A DNA stretch of 23,814 bases from an uncultured Bacteroidota bacterium. Lineage in GTDB: Bacteria > Bacteroidota > Bacteroidia > Chitinophagales > Chitinophagaceae. The stretch covers positions 1 to 23,814 of the forward strand of contig CAIVHI010000078.1 of the NCBI GenBank assembly GCA_903905685.1, read 5' to 3'. How positions within the stretch are numbered: the first letter of the stretch is position 1; every line of letters starts with the position of its first letter. The position numbers and the translations under genes were made by a program. This document shows, piece by piece, positions 14,782 through 22,329 of this stretch. Under the pieces are notes generated by a model. That model saw only the letters and a list, made by a program, of their open reading frames with translations. It was not told the DNA's origin and did not search any database.

Positions 14782-15384
14782 ATGTTTAAACAAATTCACG
14801 ATCTACTTGTTTATTACGACCATGTGGTGTGGTATTACGTGAACACGCAATGGCATACCGAAACATTGGATGCGGTAATCCCGTTTTTCAGGAATCAGTG
14901 GTTTTGGACGCCGCTTTACCTGTTTTTATTGCTGTTCATGCCGTCGCGATTCGGCAAAACCGGGTGGATTTGGTGTCTGTACTTCCTGGCCTGCTTTTCC
15001 CTTAGCGACCAGTTGAGTGCTTCATGGCTTAAGCCCATTTTTCACCGCATCAGGCCATGCAATAATCCGGAACTGCAAAGTATCGTCCACATCATCGTGC
15101 CCTGCGGTGGCGGCTTCAGTTTTCCGTCGTCGCATGCATCCAATCACTTTGCCCTCGGGGTTTTCAGTGCCTGTACGTTCAATAGGTACATCCGGCATTT
15201 TTGGCCTATCCCCCTTACTTGGGCGGCTTTGGTTTCCTTCTCGCAGGTATACGTGGGCGTGCATTATCCACTCGATGTAACCGGAGGTGCCCTTTTGGGC
15301 TCAACAATAGGGTTGGCTGCAGGGAGTATATTCAATAAACGACATGCCCCCGGCCTAGCCGTATTCCCCAATTCGAACCATTAA
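14782..15384 (+). CDS. PAP2-family membrane phosphatase
   Basis: Integral-membrane acid phosphatase of the PAP2 superfamily; bacterial members often dephosphorylate undecaprenyl diphosphate or lipid phosphates at the outer face of the inner membrane. With the ATG at 14782 it has 200 residues. The three family motifs are visible: KPIFHRIRP (Lys84 to Pro92), FPSSH with His118, and SQVYVGVHYPLD with His161 and Asp165. In motif 3 the second residue, normally Arg, is Gln155. Hydrophobic segments surround the motifs (about 40-55, 62-76, 121-131, 143-157, 166-183). Substrate cannot be assigned. The stop codon overlaps that of the opposing porin gene. Confidence 0.88.
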   Translation: MFKQIHDLLVYYDHVVWYYVNTQWHTETLDAVIPFFRNQWFWTPLYLFLLLFMPSRFGKTGWIWCLYFLACFSLSDQLSASWLKPIFHRIRPCNNPELQSIVHIIVPCGGGFSFPSSHASNHFALGVFSACTFNRYIRHFWPIPLTWAALVSFSQVYVGVHYPLDVTGGALLGSTIGLAAGSIFNKRHAPGLAVFPNSNH

Positions 15385-16754
15385 AATTCTACATGTACTC
15401 TAAGGCCGGGCACCGAAATGGGGCCCTGACGGTCCTTATTGTAACCGGGATTGAAGACCAACTGGTAATCGAGCGATACACAAACATGCTGCTGTATCTG
15501 GGCCTTGTAGTATGCCTCCGTGATGATTTCGTTGCCGTAATTCAAATGCCCATCGCCAATGATGAACGTGTAGCCGCCTGCCGCCAGAAAGTCTTGGTGG
15601 TCTTTCGATATGCCATTCACCGCTTCGCCAATACCGACGATGTCGGTGGGCCGGCGCCACCATTTGCCTTTTGTCGACAAGCCCAGTTGCACACTTCTGT
15701 CAATATCTGTGAACTCCCATGATGCAGTCTTGCCATCGTTCCAGCTGTAACGGAAGAATACTCCTGTGCCATCGGCAATTTCCTGTTCGGCATTAATGCC
15801 GAAGCCATACTTCACGCCTCCGAAACTTGGACCGAGCAATGTACCGTTCAATACTTGGGCAAGAGCCGTATCGTTGCCGGCCTTAAGTTGCGCCGTAGCG
15901 TCGGCATATTTTGGAGCTCGTGAGCTGTTCATGAAAACGTCTGCCCGAATTGCGCCCGGACGACCACCCAAGGTTATCTTTCGGTCATACTCAAGGGTCT
16001 GACCGTTCGATTGCGCCAAATTCCACTCCATCTCCAACCCGTTGGCATACTTCGACATTTGGACGAAGGCATACATCAGTGACCATTGTGGTTTCACCAA
16101 TTCCACCTCGATACCCGAAGTATAGCCCCTTGTGTCGGCCGGAAAATCCCAAGCCCCCTGCGCCATCATAGACCAGTTGAGGAATTGGGTGCGGGCATCA
16201 TGGTTGTAGGTATTGCCATCGAAGAAATCCGCAAGGCAGAATTTACCCACCGTCACTGCAATCCGCGAAGTGGGCACCATGGCTCCAATCTGACTCACGT
16301 CGTCATCTCGTTTTTCATAGCCCGTTCCCGGCAACGGGAACAGTTGCTGGAGATACAGCCTCGCCACAAATGGCGTAGGTGTAGGATTCCCGACCCGATA
16401 AATTTCACCATTCGTAAAGCCCGCCATACCGTGGGTGGCCGACAACCCGTTTCCTGCCGTCACCTCTGGGCTGAACAACAGGGTGGAGTTTTTCCACAAT
16501 TTGCGCCCGATGAACATAGTGGTGGTCATGGATAGCTTGGTTTCTGCCGCGCTGTCCAAGCTCGATGGTCCGGCATAGGTGAAATTGTACTTGCCGTGCC
16601 ACTGGTTCACCATACTCTGCTGAAAATGGAAGGTCCAGTTGGACAATGCATCCCCGTCGGCGGTTGGCTTCCCGGATGTGGTTTTCAACGTATCGGTGCC
16701 TGCGAACGCTGAGAACGCCGACAATAATCCTATCAATATCAATATTTTCTTCAT
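15381..16754 (-). CDS. OprB-like carbohydrate porin
   Basis: Predicted outer-membrane beta-barrel of the carbohydrate-selective OprB family, which lets sugars through the outer membrane. The 457 residues start with a signal peptide, MKK plus hydrophobic core, with likely cleavage at AFA-G (18/19). The protein ends in aromatic HVEF, as expected for Omp85-dependent barrels. Family-like stretches are GKFCLADFFDGNTYNHDART and the following FLNWSMMAQGAWDFPADTRG and VELVKPQWSLMYAFVQMSK. The assignment rests on these patterns, and specificity is unknown. Its stop (TTA on the plus strand, 15381-15383) overlaps the PAP2 stop at 15382-15384. No clear promoter was found in the long gap upstream. Confidence 0.75.
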   Translation of the reverse strand: MKKILILIGLLSAFSAFAGTDTLKTTSGKPTADGDALSNWTFHFQQSMVNQWHGKYNFTYAGPSSLDSAAETKLSMTTTMFIGRKLWKNSTLLFSPEVTAGNGLSATHGMAGFTNGEIYRVGNPTPTPFVARLYLQQLFPLPGTGYEKRDDDVSQIGAMVPTSRIAVTVGKFCLADFFDGNTYNHDARTQFLNWSMMAQGAWDFPADTRGYTSGIEVELVKPQWSLMYAFVQMSKYANGLEMEWNLAQSNGQTLEYDRKITLGGRPGAIRADVFMNSSRAPKYADATAQLKAGNDTALAQVLNGTLLGPSFGGVKYGFGINAEQEIADGTGVFFRYSWNDGKTASWEFTDIDRSVQLGLSTKGKWWRRPTDIVGIGEAVNGISKDHQDFLAAGGYTFIIGDGHLNYGNEIITEAYYKAQIQQHVCVSLDYQLVFNPGYNKDRQGPISVPGLRVHVEF

Positions 16755-17473
16755 TTCAATTCAAATTAAAAAACCGCTAAACGATTACATCCTGACGACC
16801 CACGCTTAGAGAGCATGGAGCCATCCAATTAATTGCTCCCATATCAAGCCACTTCTTGTGGGATCTGACTAAGACCACGAAAAGCAGTGACAGCGGGAAT
16901 TTCCGATGCCGGGAAGCTGCAAGTAAAAAAACAGTTGGGTAGCGAAGGGTTACCAAAACATTAATTCGGGCAACCGCAATTTTGGGCGTGTCGACCACTA
17001 TCAGGGCACATAGGACGAGGCTATGCAATAAGAGGTAATGATGAGCCCAATTGGTGTTGCCGATAGATTGCCGACCGGTACGGACACTATACATTCCAAG
17101 CCGTTTTTGGCGGCCTCTTGTGCCACAATGCAGGCCTTGTGCACTCCGTGCGGAACGTGGCTACAGCAGAAATGGGTATGCCTATGAAACGTCATATGAC
17201 GATAACTTATAGCTTGAATGGCAACAATACCTTAAAAGCCGTATTGGAAAGTTTTCGCGAAAATAAACGTTAATGCCAATTTCACAACAAAAAAGGAACA
17301 TTTTTGGGGAAATAATTATTCAGACCCACCCTGACCAGACGTAAAAAGGCACAAATTGTTTGTGAAACACCCGTTTGGGCTGCCGATATACATTGGTTTG
17401 AGTCAACAGTCTTTTGCTACCCGCCGGCAAAGCAAAAGACCGGCAAAGAGTTAGTCCGCCCTCAAATATCCAA
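16755..17473. other. 0.7 kb gap without a supported gene
   Basis: Lies between the porin start and the DUF5723 gene stop. A minus-strand ORF at 17094-16777 (105 codons) has no recognisable motif and atypical composition for its neighbours, and other ORFs are shorter. The stretch 17220-17345 is AT-rich. The only structure of note is a perfect 10 bp inverted repeat at 17409-17440 with an overlapping 9 bp direct repeat. No RNA gene was recognised. Confidence 0.55.
17409..17440. repeat. Perfect 10 bp inverted repeat, possible terminator of the DUF5723 gene
   Basis: GTCTTTTGCT (17409-17418) pairs with AGCAAAAGAC (17431-17440) over a 12 nt loop. It lies 34 bases past the stop of the minus-strand gene ending at 17474, a position suited to a transcript-end hairpin, although no U-run follows on that strand. 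The 9-mer CCGGCAAAG occurs at 17424-17432 and again at 17440-17448. Confidence 0.5.
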
Positions 17474-19042
17474 TCAATTCAAGCTATCGTCGTTACTGCC
17501 ACCATGTTCGCTGTCGGCTTCGGGGCAACCGCGGGTTTCCCAAGTGCCTGGGTCGCTGGGGCATTTGTCCTTGCGGTCAGACACGCCATCTCCATCGCGG
17601 TCGCGGGGAATGTGGTGGTTGATGGGCACGTGAAAGCCGGTGTAGAGGTTGAACCCATAGTGGTTGTTGGAGAAGAACGCCATAACATCATCGCTACCGA
17701 TGAAGAAACCGTGAAGACGGGCACCAAAACCCATTTTGAAATCGTTGGCCAAAACACTATAGGTAAGCGGCAAACCAAAGCTGAAATTGCGAATATCGTA
17801 ACGCGGGGTAACGGTAACTTGGTTGTAGAAGCTTGTACCGAAGTTTTGACGGTTGGCCAAATTGGCAACGTAGGTAAGATTGACGTAGACGCGTTTTGCT
17901 GCATGGTAATCGAAGCTCAGCAACATGGCTGTAGGCATATATACTTTAGTTGCCTTGCCGGCAGTATCGGCCGTAAAGCCCTTGGTACGAACATAATTGA
18001 TGAACGTCGGGAAGTTGTTGGTATACTGCCCGATTTCCTTACCGGTTACCGAACCATTACCGCTCACGTTGGCAGAAAAATTGCCGGAGTTGTAATTGAT
18101 ATAGCCCAAATCGGTTACCGATGCCGAGATGCGGAATTTATAGTGATTGCGGGAATAGTCTACAATGCCCGTCTTACCATCCATGTCGTAGGTCTTGTCT
18201 TCATAGTTGGTGCGGTATTCATACACAAAGCCGAAGTCGGCACCCAATCCCGAACCACTCTTGCTTCCAAACAGCGAATTGATAAGCGTGGTATTGGTAA
18301 GGCCGTTTACGAAAGCGTTGTTGGTGCTCAGGACATTGCTCGCATATTGAAAATCTGAATTTGTGGCATGCAGCGAATCATTGCTCACCTTGTAGTATAC
18401 ATCGAGATTATTGCCTTTCAAACCAATATAGCCAATGCCGCCAAGGTAACGCGCCGTGACGCCGAACTTCAAGCGGTTGCGTCCTTTATCCAACAAAATG
18501 GTGGAGTAGGTAAGGCCAACATCGCTCCACAAGTGGGCTGTCCAGTTGAAGTCTTTGTTGTAAACCGGATACTCGGTTCTTCCCGATACCGAACTAGGTT
18601 CTGAAATGATTTGGTATAGTGTTGAGCCGAAGTTGTTGAACTGTACCATGGCACGCACGCGGGTGGTGAGTGCCAGCGTGTGCTTTTGCTTGATGTTTAT
18701 CAATATTCCGGGACCACGCACTTCAACATACGGAGCCAACAGGCTGAAGTTGCCCCCGTTGGTATATTTGAACACATCGCTCACACTATTGCTGCTTCCC
18801 GAAAAAATGCGGTTGATCAAGTTGGGGATACTGGCAAAGGTCCCGAGGTTGTTGTCTGCCCCCACATTGAGGCCGAAAAGGTCTATCGAAAACTTCTCCC
18901 TATTATCGGCTCCATTTGCCGGATTGAGGTAGAGCGCGTTCGTTCCGCTCCAATTGCTTTCCGCAACCCCGAATTCCCGCTGGGCATAAGCTCCCGACAT
19001 CAAAAGGGAAATTGCAAAACAAGTGGTTATCAGTTTTTTCAT
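17474..19042 (-). CDS. DUF5723-like outer-membrane protein with one TSP3 repeat
   Basis: Predicted outer-membrane barrel; function unknown. From the ATG at 19042 the protein has 522 residues. The signal peptide is MKKLITTCFAISLLMSGAYAQ with cleavage around AYA-Q. The opening of the mature part (ESNWSGTNALYLNPANGADN) is the hallmark of Bacteroidota proteins of the DUF5723 group. Alternating aromatic/polar strands continue to about residue 478. The tail from about 480 carries a calcium-binding thrombospondin type 3 repeat (DRDGDGVSDRKDKCP, then GCPEAD), after which the protein ends without the OmpA-like domain that often follows such repeats. A longer start at 19084 would put 14 residues before the signal peptide and is rejected. 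Confidence 0.82.
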   Translation of the reverse strand: MKKLITTCFAISLLMSGAYAQREFGVAESNWSGTNALYLNPANGADNREKFSIDLFGLNVGADNNLGTFASIPNLINRIFSGSSNSVSDVFKYTNGGNFSLLAPYVEVRGPGILINIKQKHTLALTTRVRAMVQFNNFGSTLYQIISEPSSVSGRTEYPVYNKDFNWTAHLWSDVGLTYSTILLDKGRNRLKFGVTARYLGGIGYIGLKGNNLDVYYKVSNDSLHATNSDFQYASNVLSTNNAFVNGLTNTTLINSLFGSKSGSGLGADFGFVYEYRTNYEDKTYDMDGKTGIVDYSRNHYKFRISASVTDLGYINYNSGNFSANVSGNGSVTGKEIGQYTNNFPTFINYVRTKGFTADTAGKATKVYMPTAMLLSFDYHAAKRVYVNLTYVANLANRQNFGTSFYNQVTVTPRYDIRNFSFGLPLTYSVLANDFKMGFGARLHGFFIGSDDVMAFFSNNHYGFNLYTGFHVPINHHIPRDRDGDGVSDRKDKCPSDPGTWETRGCPEADSEHGGSNDDSLN

Positions 19043-19083
19043 ATAGTACGTTTGTCGCCGGGAATGAGCGGAAAGTTTGGGCA

Positions 19084-19114
19084 CTAAAGTAATACATTAT
19101 TATAGAATTGTCAA
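19084..19114 (-). promoter_or_regulatory. Candidate promoter for the DUF5723 gene
   Basis: TACTTTAG (19091-19084) matches seven of eight positions of TAnnTTTG, with TTG (19114-19112) 20 nt upstream. The implied leader of about 35 nt suits the ATG at 19042. One mismatch and AT-rich surroundings keep this tentative. Confidence 0.3.
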
Positions 19115-19311
19115 TTGTGATGCCATTAAAGTGGCCAAAACGTTAAAAATGAACGAAAACATAGTGCCCAACAATCCACGGCACCGGGAGATTAGTGAAA
19201 ATCGGGAACCGCGCACCTACAACATGCCTTACCATGCACTCATAAACGCCGCCCTTACGCTACCGCGTATTCAACTTTAGAGTACGACCAGTGTTGGGAG
19301 ACTCACCCACC

Positions 19312-20400
19312 CTACACCATCCAAACGGCTCCACCAATGCTGTCCTGCCTAGCTCCTGTCACCGAGGCTAGGACATTCACTTCTCCCCGCCAACGTAACA
19401 CGCCGATGAGGGCCATTACCAATGCCTCCTTGAATTTTACGGTCGGGGCATCGGGCACAACGACCTCCACTCCTTGTTCGGCGAGAAGGGCGGCGAGTTG
19501 GGCGATGAGGAATTTGTTAAAGGCTCCGCCCCCGGTTACAAGCATTCGGCGGGGCTGCCCCACAGATAACACAGGGAATGAAGCTACGGCCTTACCTACT
19601 TGACCTACGATGTGCCGCACCACCGTGAGCAATTGGTCGGCAGTGGAGTGGCTGCTTTCCAACAACTTAGGGAATACAAGCTCCACCGCTTGGCTGTTCG
19701 ACAACGACTTTGGCGGTGCTGCCGAATAATAGCCCTGACCGTCCAGTGCATCCAACACCCGCTCCATGCATCGCCCCGATGAAGCCAGAATCCCGTCTTC
19801 ATCCATATCGAGACCCTCGCGAGCAGCCAAAAGATTCAGCACCAAGTTGGCGGGACAAACGTCGAATGCGGTGAAGTTGCCGCCGTTGTTCACTGTAAGG
19901 TTGGCGATGCCACCAATGTTCAGCAAGTAATCATATTCCCCAAACAGCAGTTTGTCGCCAATAGGCACAATGGGCGCACCTTGTCCACCCAATGCAACAT
20001 CCATCATCCTCAGGTCGCTGATGACGGGCAAGCCTACAGCGGCCGCAAGCGCAGCCCCATCTCCAATTTGAAACGTGGTACGGTGGTGCGGCTCATGAAA
20101 AACGGTATGCCCGTGCGATGCCACCAATTGCACCGCGTGCTCCAAACCGTTGCCTGCAATAAATTGGGCGGTCAGGTGGCCTAAATATTGGCCGTATTCG
20201 GTATGCAGTTTTAAAAAGTCGCCCACATGCATGCCGGCGGCATGCTGTAGGCGCTGCTTCCAGGTGTCGGGATAGGGCACGCAGTCGGCGGCGGCAATTT
20301 CAAACGTCCAATTACCACGCTTTTCTTCCAACAACACGTAAGCGATATCCAAACCATCGAGCGAGCTACCCGACATCAAACCAATAACCCGATAAACCAT
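19312..20400 (-). CDS. anmK: Anhydro-N-acetylmuramic acid kinase
   Basis: Phosphorylates 1,6-anhydro-MurNAc from cell-wall turnover to MurNAc-6-phosphate, the entry to peptidoglycan recycling. The 362-residue length fits. Motifs: GLMSGSSLDGLD (7-18, phosphate/ATP loop, Ser where Thr is usual), ASHGHTVFHEP (94-104), the block RMMDVALGGQGAPIVPIGDK (131-150), NIGGIANLT (161-169), catalytic base Asp180 in AFDVCPAN (E. coli uses Asp182), and VTGGGAFN in the C-terminal ATPase half. No murQ or transport partner is within the window. It lies 87 bases after the Wzi-like gene stop on the same strand and could be cotranscribed with it. Confidence 0.95.
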   Translation of the reverse strand: MVYRVIGLMSGSSLDGLDIAYVLLEEKRGNWTFEIAAADCVPYPDTWKQRLQHAAGMHVGDFLKLHTEYGQYLGHLTAQFIAGNGLEHAVQLVASHGHTVFHEPHHRTTFQIGDGAALAAAVGLPVISDLRMMDVALGGQGAPIVPIGDKLLFGEYDYLLNIGGIANLTVNNGGNFTAFDVCPANLVLNLLAAREGLDMDEDGILASSGRCMERVLDALDGQGYYSAAPPKSLSNSQAVELVFPKLLESSHSTADQLLTVVRHIVGQVGKAVASFPVLSVGQPRRMLVTGGGAFNKFLIAQLAALLAEQGVEVVVPDAPTVKFKEALVMALIGVLRWRGEVNVLASVTGARQDSIGGAVWMV

Positions 20401-20487
20401 TCTACAATTTTATATTTCAAAAAGATGCTGCCACGACTAGTTCAAGATATGCTTCGAGTGGCGGGCGGTCATTTTATACTTCGTCCA

Positions 20488-22221
20488 TTAAAAATTCACC
20501 AAACTTCGTCGGGCAATATTGAGCCTCAAACCGCCGGTGACGTAAGTAGACTTCAACGACCCTGCAATTGGCCCGTTTGTAGTGAAGCCCGCCATGTCCT
20601 TGTAGGCCACATAGTTGCGATATGCGCCGCCCAAGTCCAGATACAGGTTGGGAAGCAGGCGGTAGGAAATGTTGAGGCTCGCCATTTCACAATGGTTTTG
20701 GGGGCCATTGATCAGTTTTATCCCATAGTCTGTCGGCCGGGTGACATAGGGATTGAAGATATTGTTGCCCAGATTGGAGGTTCCGGTATCCATGCCTTGC
20801 ACATAATACATTAGCTCTCCGTTGAAGCTGAGTTTGGGCGTGGCCTGCAGCCGTGCGGTGCCGATGCCCTTGATGAAACCGGAACCCAAGGGGTCGGCCA
20901 AAGGTTGGTTGTAATTGGTGTAGTTGGCCGTGGTATCCTTGGCAGTATAGGTATAAGGCCGCACCATGTCCAGCTCTCCCTGCAAATCGAGATTCTTGAT
21001 GCCGAAGGCGTTAAAATACTTGCCGCCAAGCTGCATCCCCCATTTGTTGCCCCACCAACCCTTGTGCCCAAAAAATTCGCTCGATTTGAACTCGTTGAGC
21101 ATAAACTGACCGTAGAACTGCAAGCGTTTTGCAGCTATGGCCTTCCAAAAGAAACCCAACAGCGACTTATCGCCATTGCCTGTAGAGTGATTCACGTCTA
21201 TAGTCAAAATCATCGGATTCAGGTAGGCCACCTCGTAGGTATTAGGCCGGTCGAACACCACCGATTCAAAAAAGCCGACGTTCAACCACCTCAATGCATT
21301 GTAGGAAACATAATGCATGGTCGTGAATTTTTCCGACAGTTTTTTGTCGCCGGCAGGCTTGAAATATTGCGGCATCAATTCCAAATACAGGCATTCGTAA
21401 TCCAACTTCCAAATTTTGGCATTCAATTGTAGGAACGGGGTGTTGGAAGAATTGTCGGTGAGGAACAGGCTGCTGATGCCGTCACCAATAAAGTGTCTGC
21501 CCGAGCCGAAAGTGACGTTGAGATGGTCTTTAATGGCATCGAATTCGAAATAACCTGATGCCTGCATGTAGTCATAGTAGTTCTGGCCGGGGCTCGTAAC
21601 GAGGAAGAAATCGGCTCCCGGCACATATTCGGTACGGTAATAGGTTGTGGAGTTGTAAAGAAACGCCGGATACCGGTCTTGGTTGTCGACAAAAGAGCTG
21701 TAAAAACTCAACTTCTTGGATATCCATCCCCGTGCCTCAACCCCATGACCATTGGAAAACAATTTTTGCGCATAAATGGATTTGGTAGGTGCGTTGGACT
21801 GGTAGATTTCTGTGCCACTTATAATGGGGTTGATGACCAAGAAAAAGTCTTTGGTCTTTACCGATACAAAGTCATAGGGATTGTGGTAAAAGATGCCCCA
21901 GCCATGCTTCCCAAAGTTTTCCTCGCTGCGGGCATCGGCAAATTCATGGTTTTCCCGCCTCAACTCCCGCAAATTGGCGATATCCACCCTACTCCGCTTT
22001 ACCCCCGACGAGTCGGACAGGTTTTTCTCTACAAAAGCCACAGCCTCCTTGCGCAAAATGACCTTGTTGCTGAGGAACAAAGAATCGGACAACCGGCCCG
22101 ATAACGTCTCCCAACGGTCGAGGTTGCTGTAATGGTCGGTACCCGGTTGGAGGTAGGTGGACGATTGGGCAGCCGCGTTGCCAACAATTGCAACCAAAAA
22201 CAGGAAAACGATACTTTTCAT
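20488..22221 (-). CDS. Wzi/RemB-like outer-membrane protein
   Basis: Predicted outer-membrane beta-barrel resembling the Bacteroidota group annotated as capsule assembly Wzi-family or gliding-motility RemB-like proteins. From the ATG at 22221 it has 577 residues with the signal peptide MKSIVFLFLVAIVGNAAAQ. The most telling stretch is FGSGRHFIGDGISSLFLTDN followed by FLQLNAKIW; later aromatic-rich strands end in a terminal Phe (SLVNF), typical of barrels. A role in holding surface polysaccharide or in adhesion is inference from the family. An ATG four codons earlier (22233) is possible; a promoter-like site at 22252-22283 would leave it only about 12 nt of leader, favouring 22221. It sits 108 bases downstream of the permease stop. 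Confidence 0.72.
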   Translation of the reverse strand: MKSIVFLFLVAIVGNAAAQSSTYLQPGTDHYSNLDRWETLSGRLSDSLFLSNKVILRKEAVAFVEKNLSDSSGVKRSRVDIANLRELRRENHEFADARSEENFGKHGWGIFYHNPYDFVSVKTKDFFLVINPIISGTEIYQSNAPTKSIYAQKLFSNGHGVEARGWISKKLSFYSSFVDNQDRYPAFLYNSTTYYRTEYVPGADFFLVTSPGQNYYDYMQASGYFEFDAIKDHLNVTFGSGRHFIGDGISSLFLTDNSSNTPFLQLNAKIWKLDYECLYLELMPQYFKPAGDKKLSEKFTTMHYVSYNALRWLNVGFFESVVFDRPNTYEVAYLNPMILTIDVNHSTGNGDKSLLGFFWKAIAAKRLQFYGQFMLNEFKSSEFFGHKGWWGNKWGMQLGGKYFNAFGIKNLDLQGELDMVRPYTYTAKDTTANYTNYNQPLADPLGSGFIKGIGTARLQATPKLSFNGELMYYVQGMDTGTSNLGNNIFNPYVTRPTDYGIKLINGPQNHCEMASLNISYRLLPNLYLDLGGAYRNYVAYKDMAGFTTNGPIAGSLKSTYVTGGLRLNIARRSLVNF

Positions 22222-22251
22222 TATACTGACCATGCAGCCCGCTATTTTTTT

Positions 22252-22283
22252 GAAAGTTAATGAGATTTGGCGAAATCATCAAA
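22252..22283 (-). promoter_or_regulatory. Candidate promoter for the Wzi-like gene
   Basis: TAACTTTC (22259-22252) matches seven of eight positions of TAnnTTTG, and TTTG (22283-22280) lies 20 nt upstream. Implied transcription start near 22245, about 24 nt before the ATG at 22221. Confidence 0.33.
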
Positions 22284-22329
22284 AACGGCCATCAGTACTG
22301 TTTCCCGAGCCCCTCCTGGCCGCTTGCAA

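Noticed and set aside
16777..17094. 105-codon minus-strand ORF upstream of the porin gene
   Set aside because: No domain, start or promoter support; composition unlike the neighbouring genes.
17252..17263. 12 bp perfect palindrome TTTTCGCGAAAA
   Set aside because: Several 12 bp palindromes are expected by chance in a window of this length, and no gene start is near enough to make it a convincing operator.
17414..18358. 314-codon plus-strand ORF opposite the DUF5723 gene
   Set aside because: Shadow of the minus-strand gene, which has a signal peptide and family motifs; the plus translation is a low-complexity Val/Ile/Gly string.
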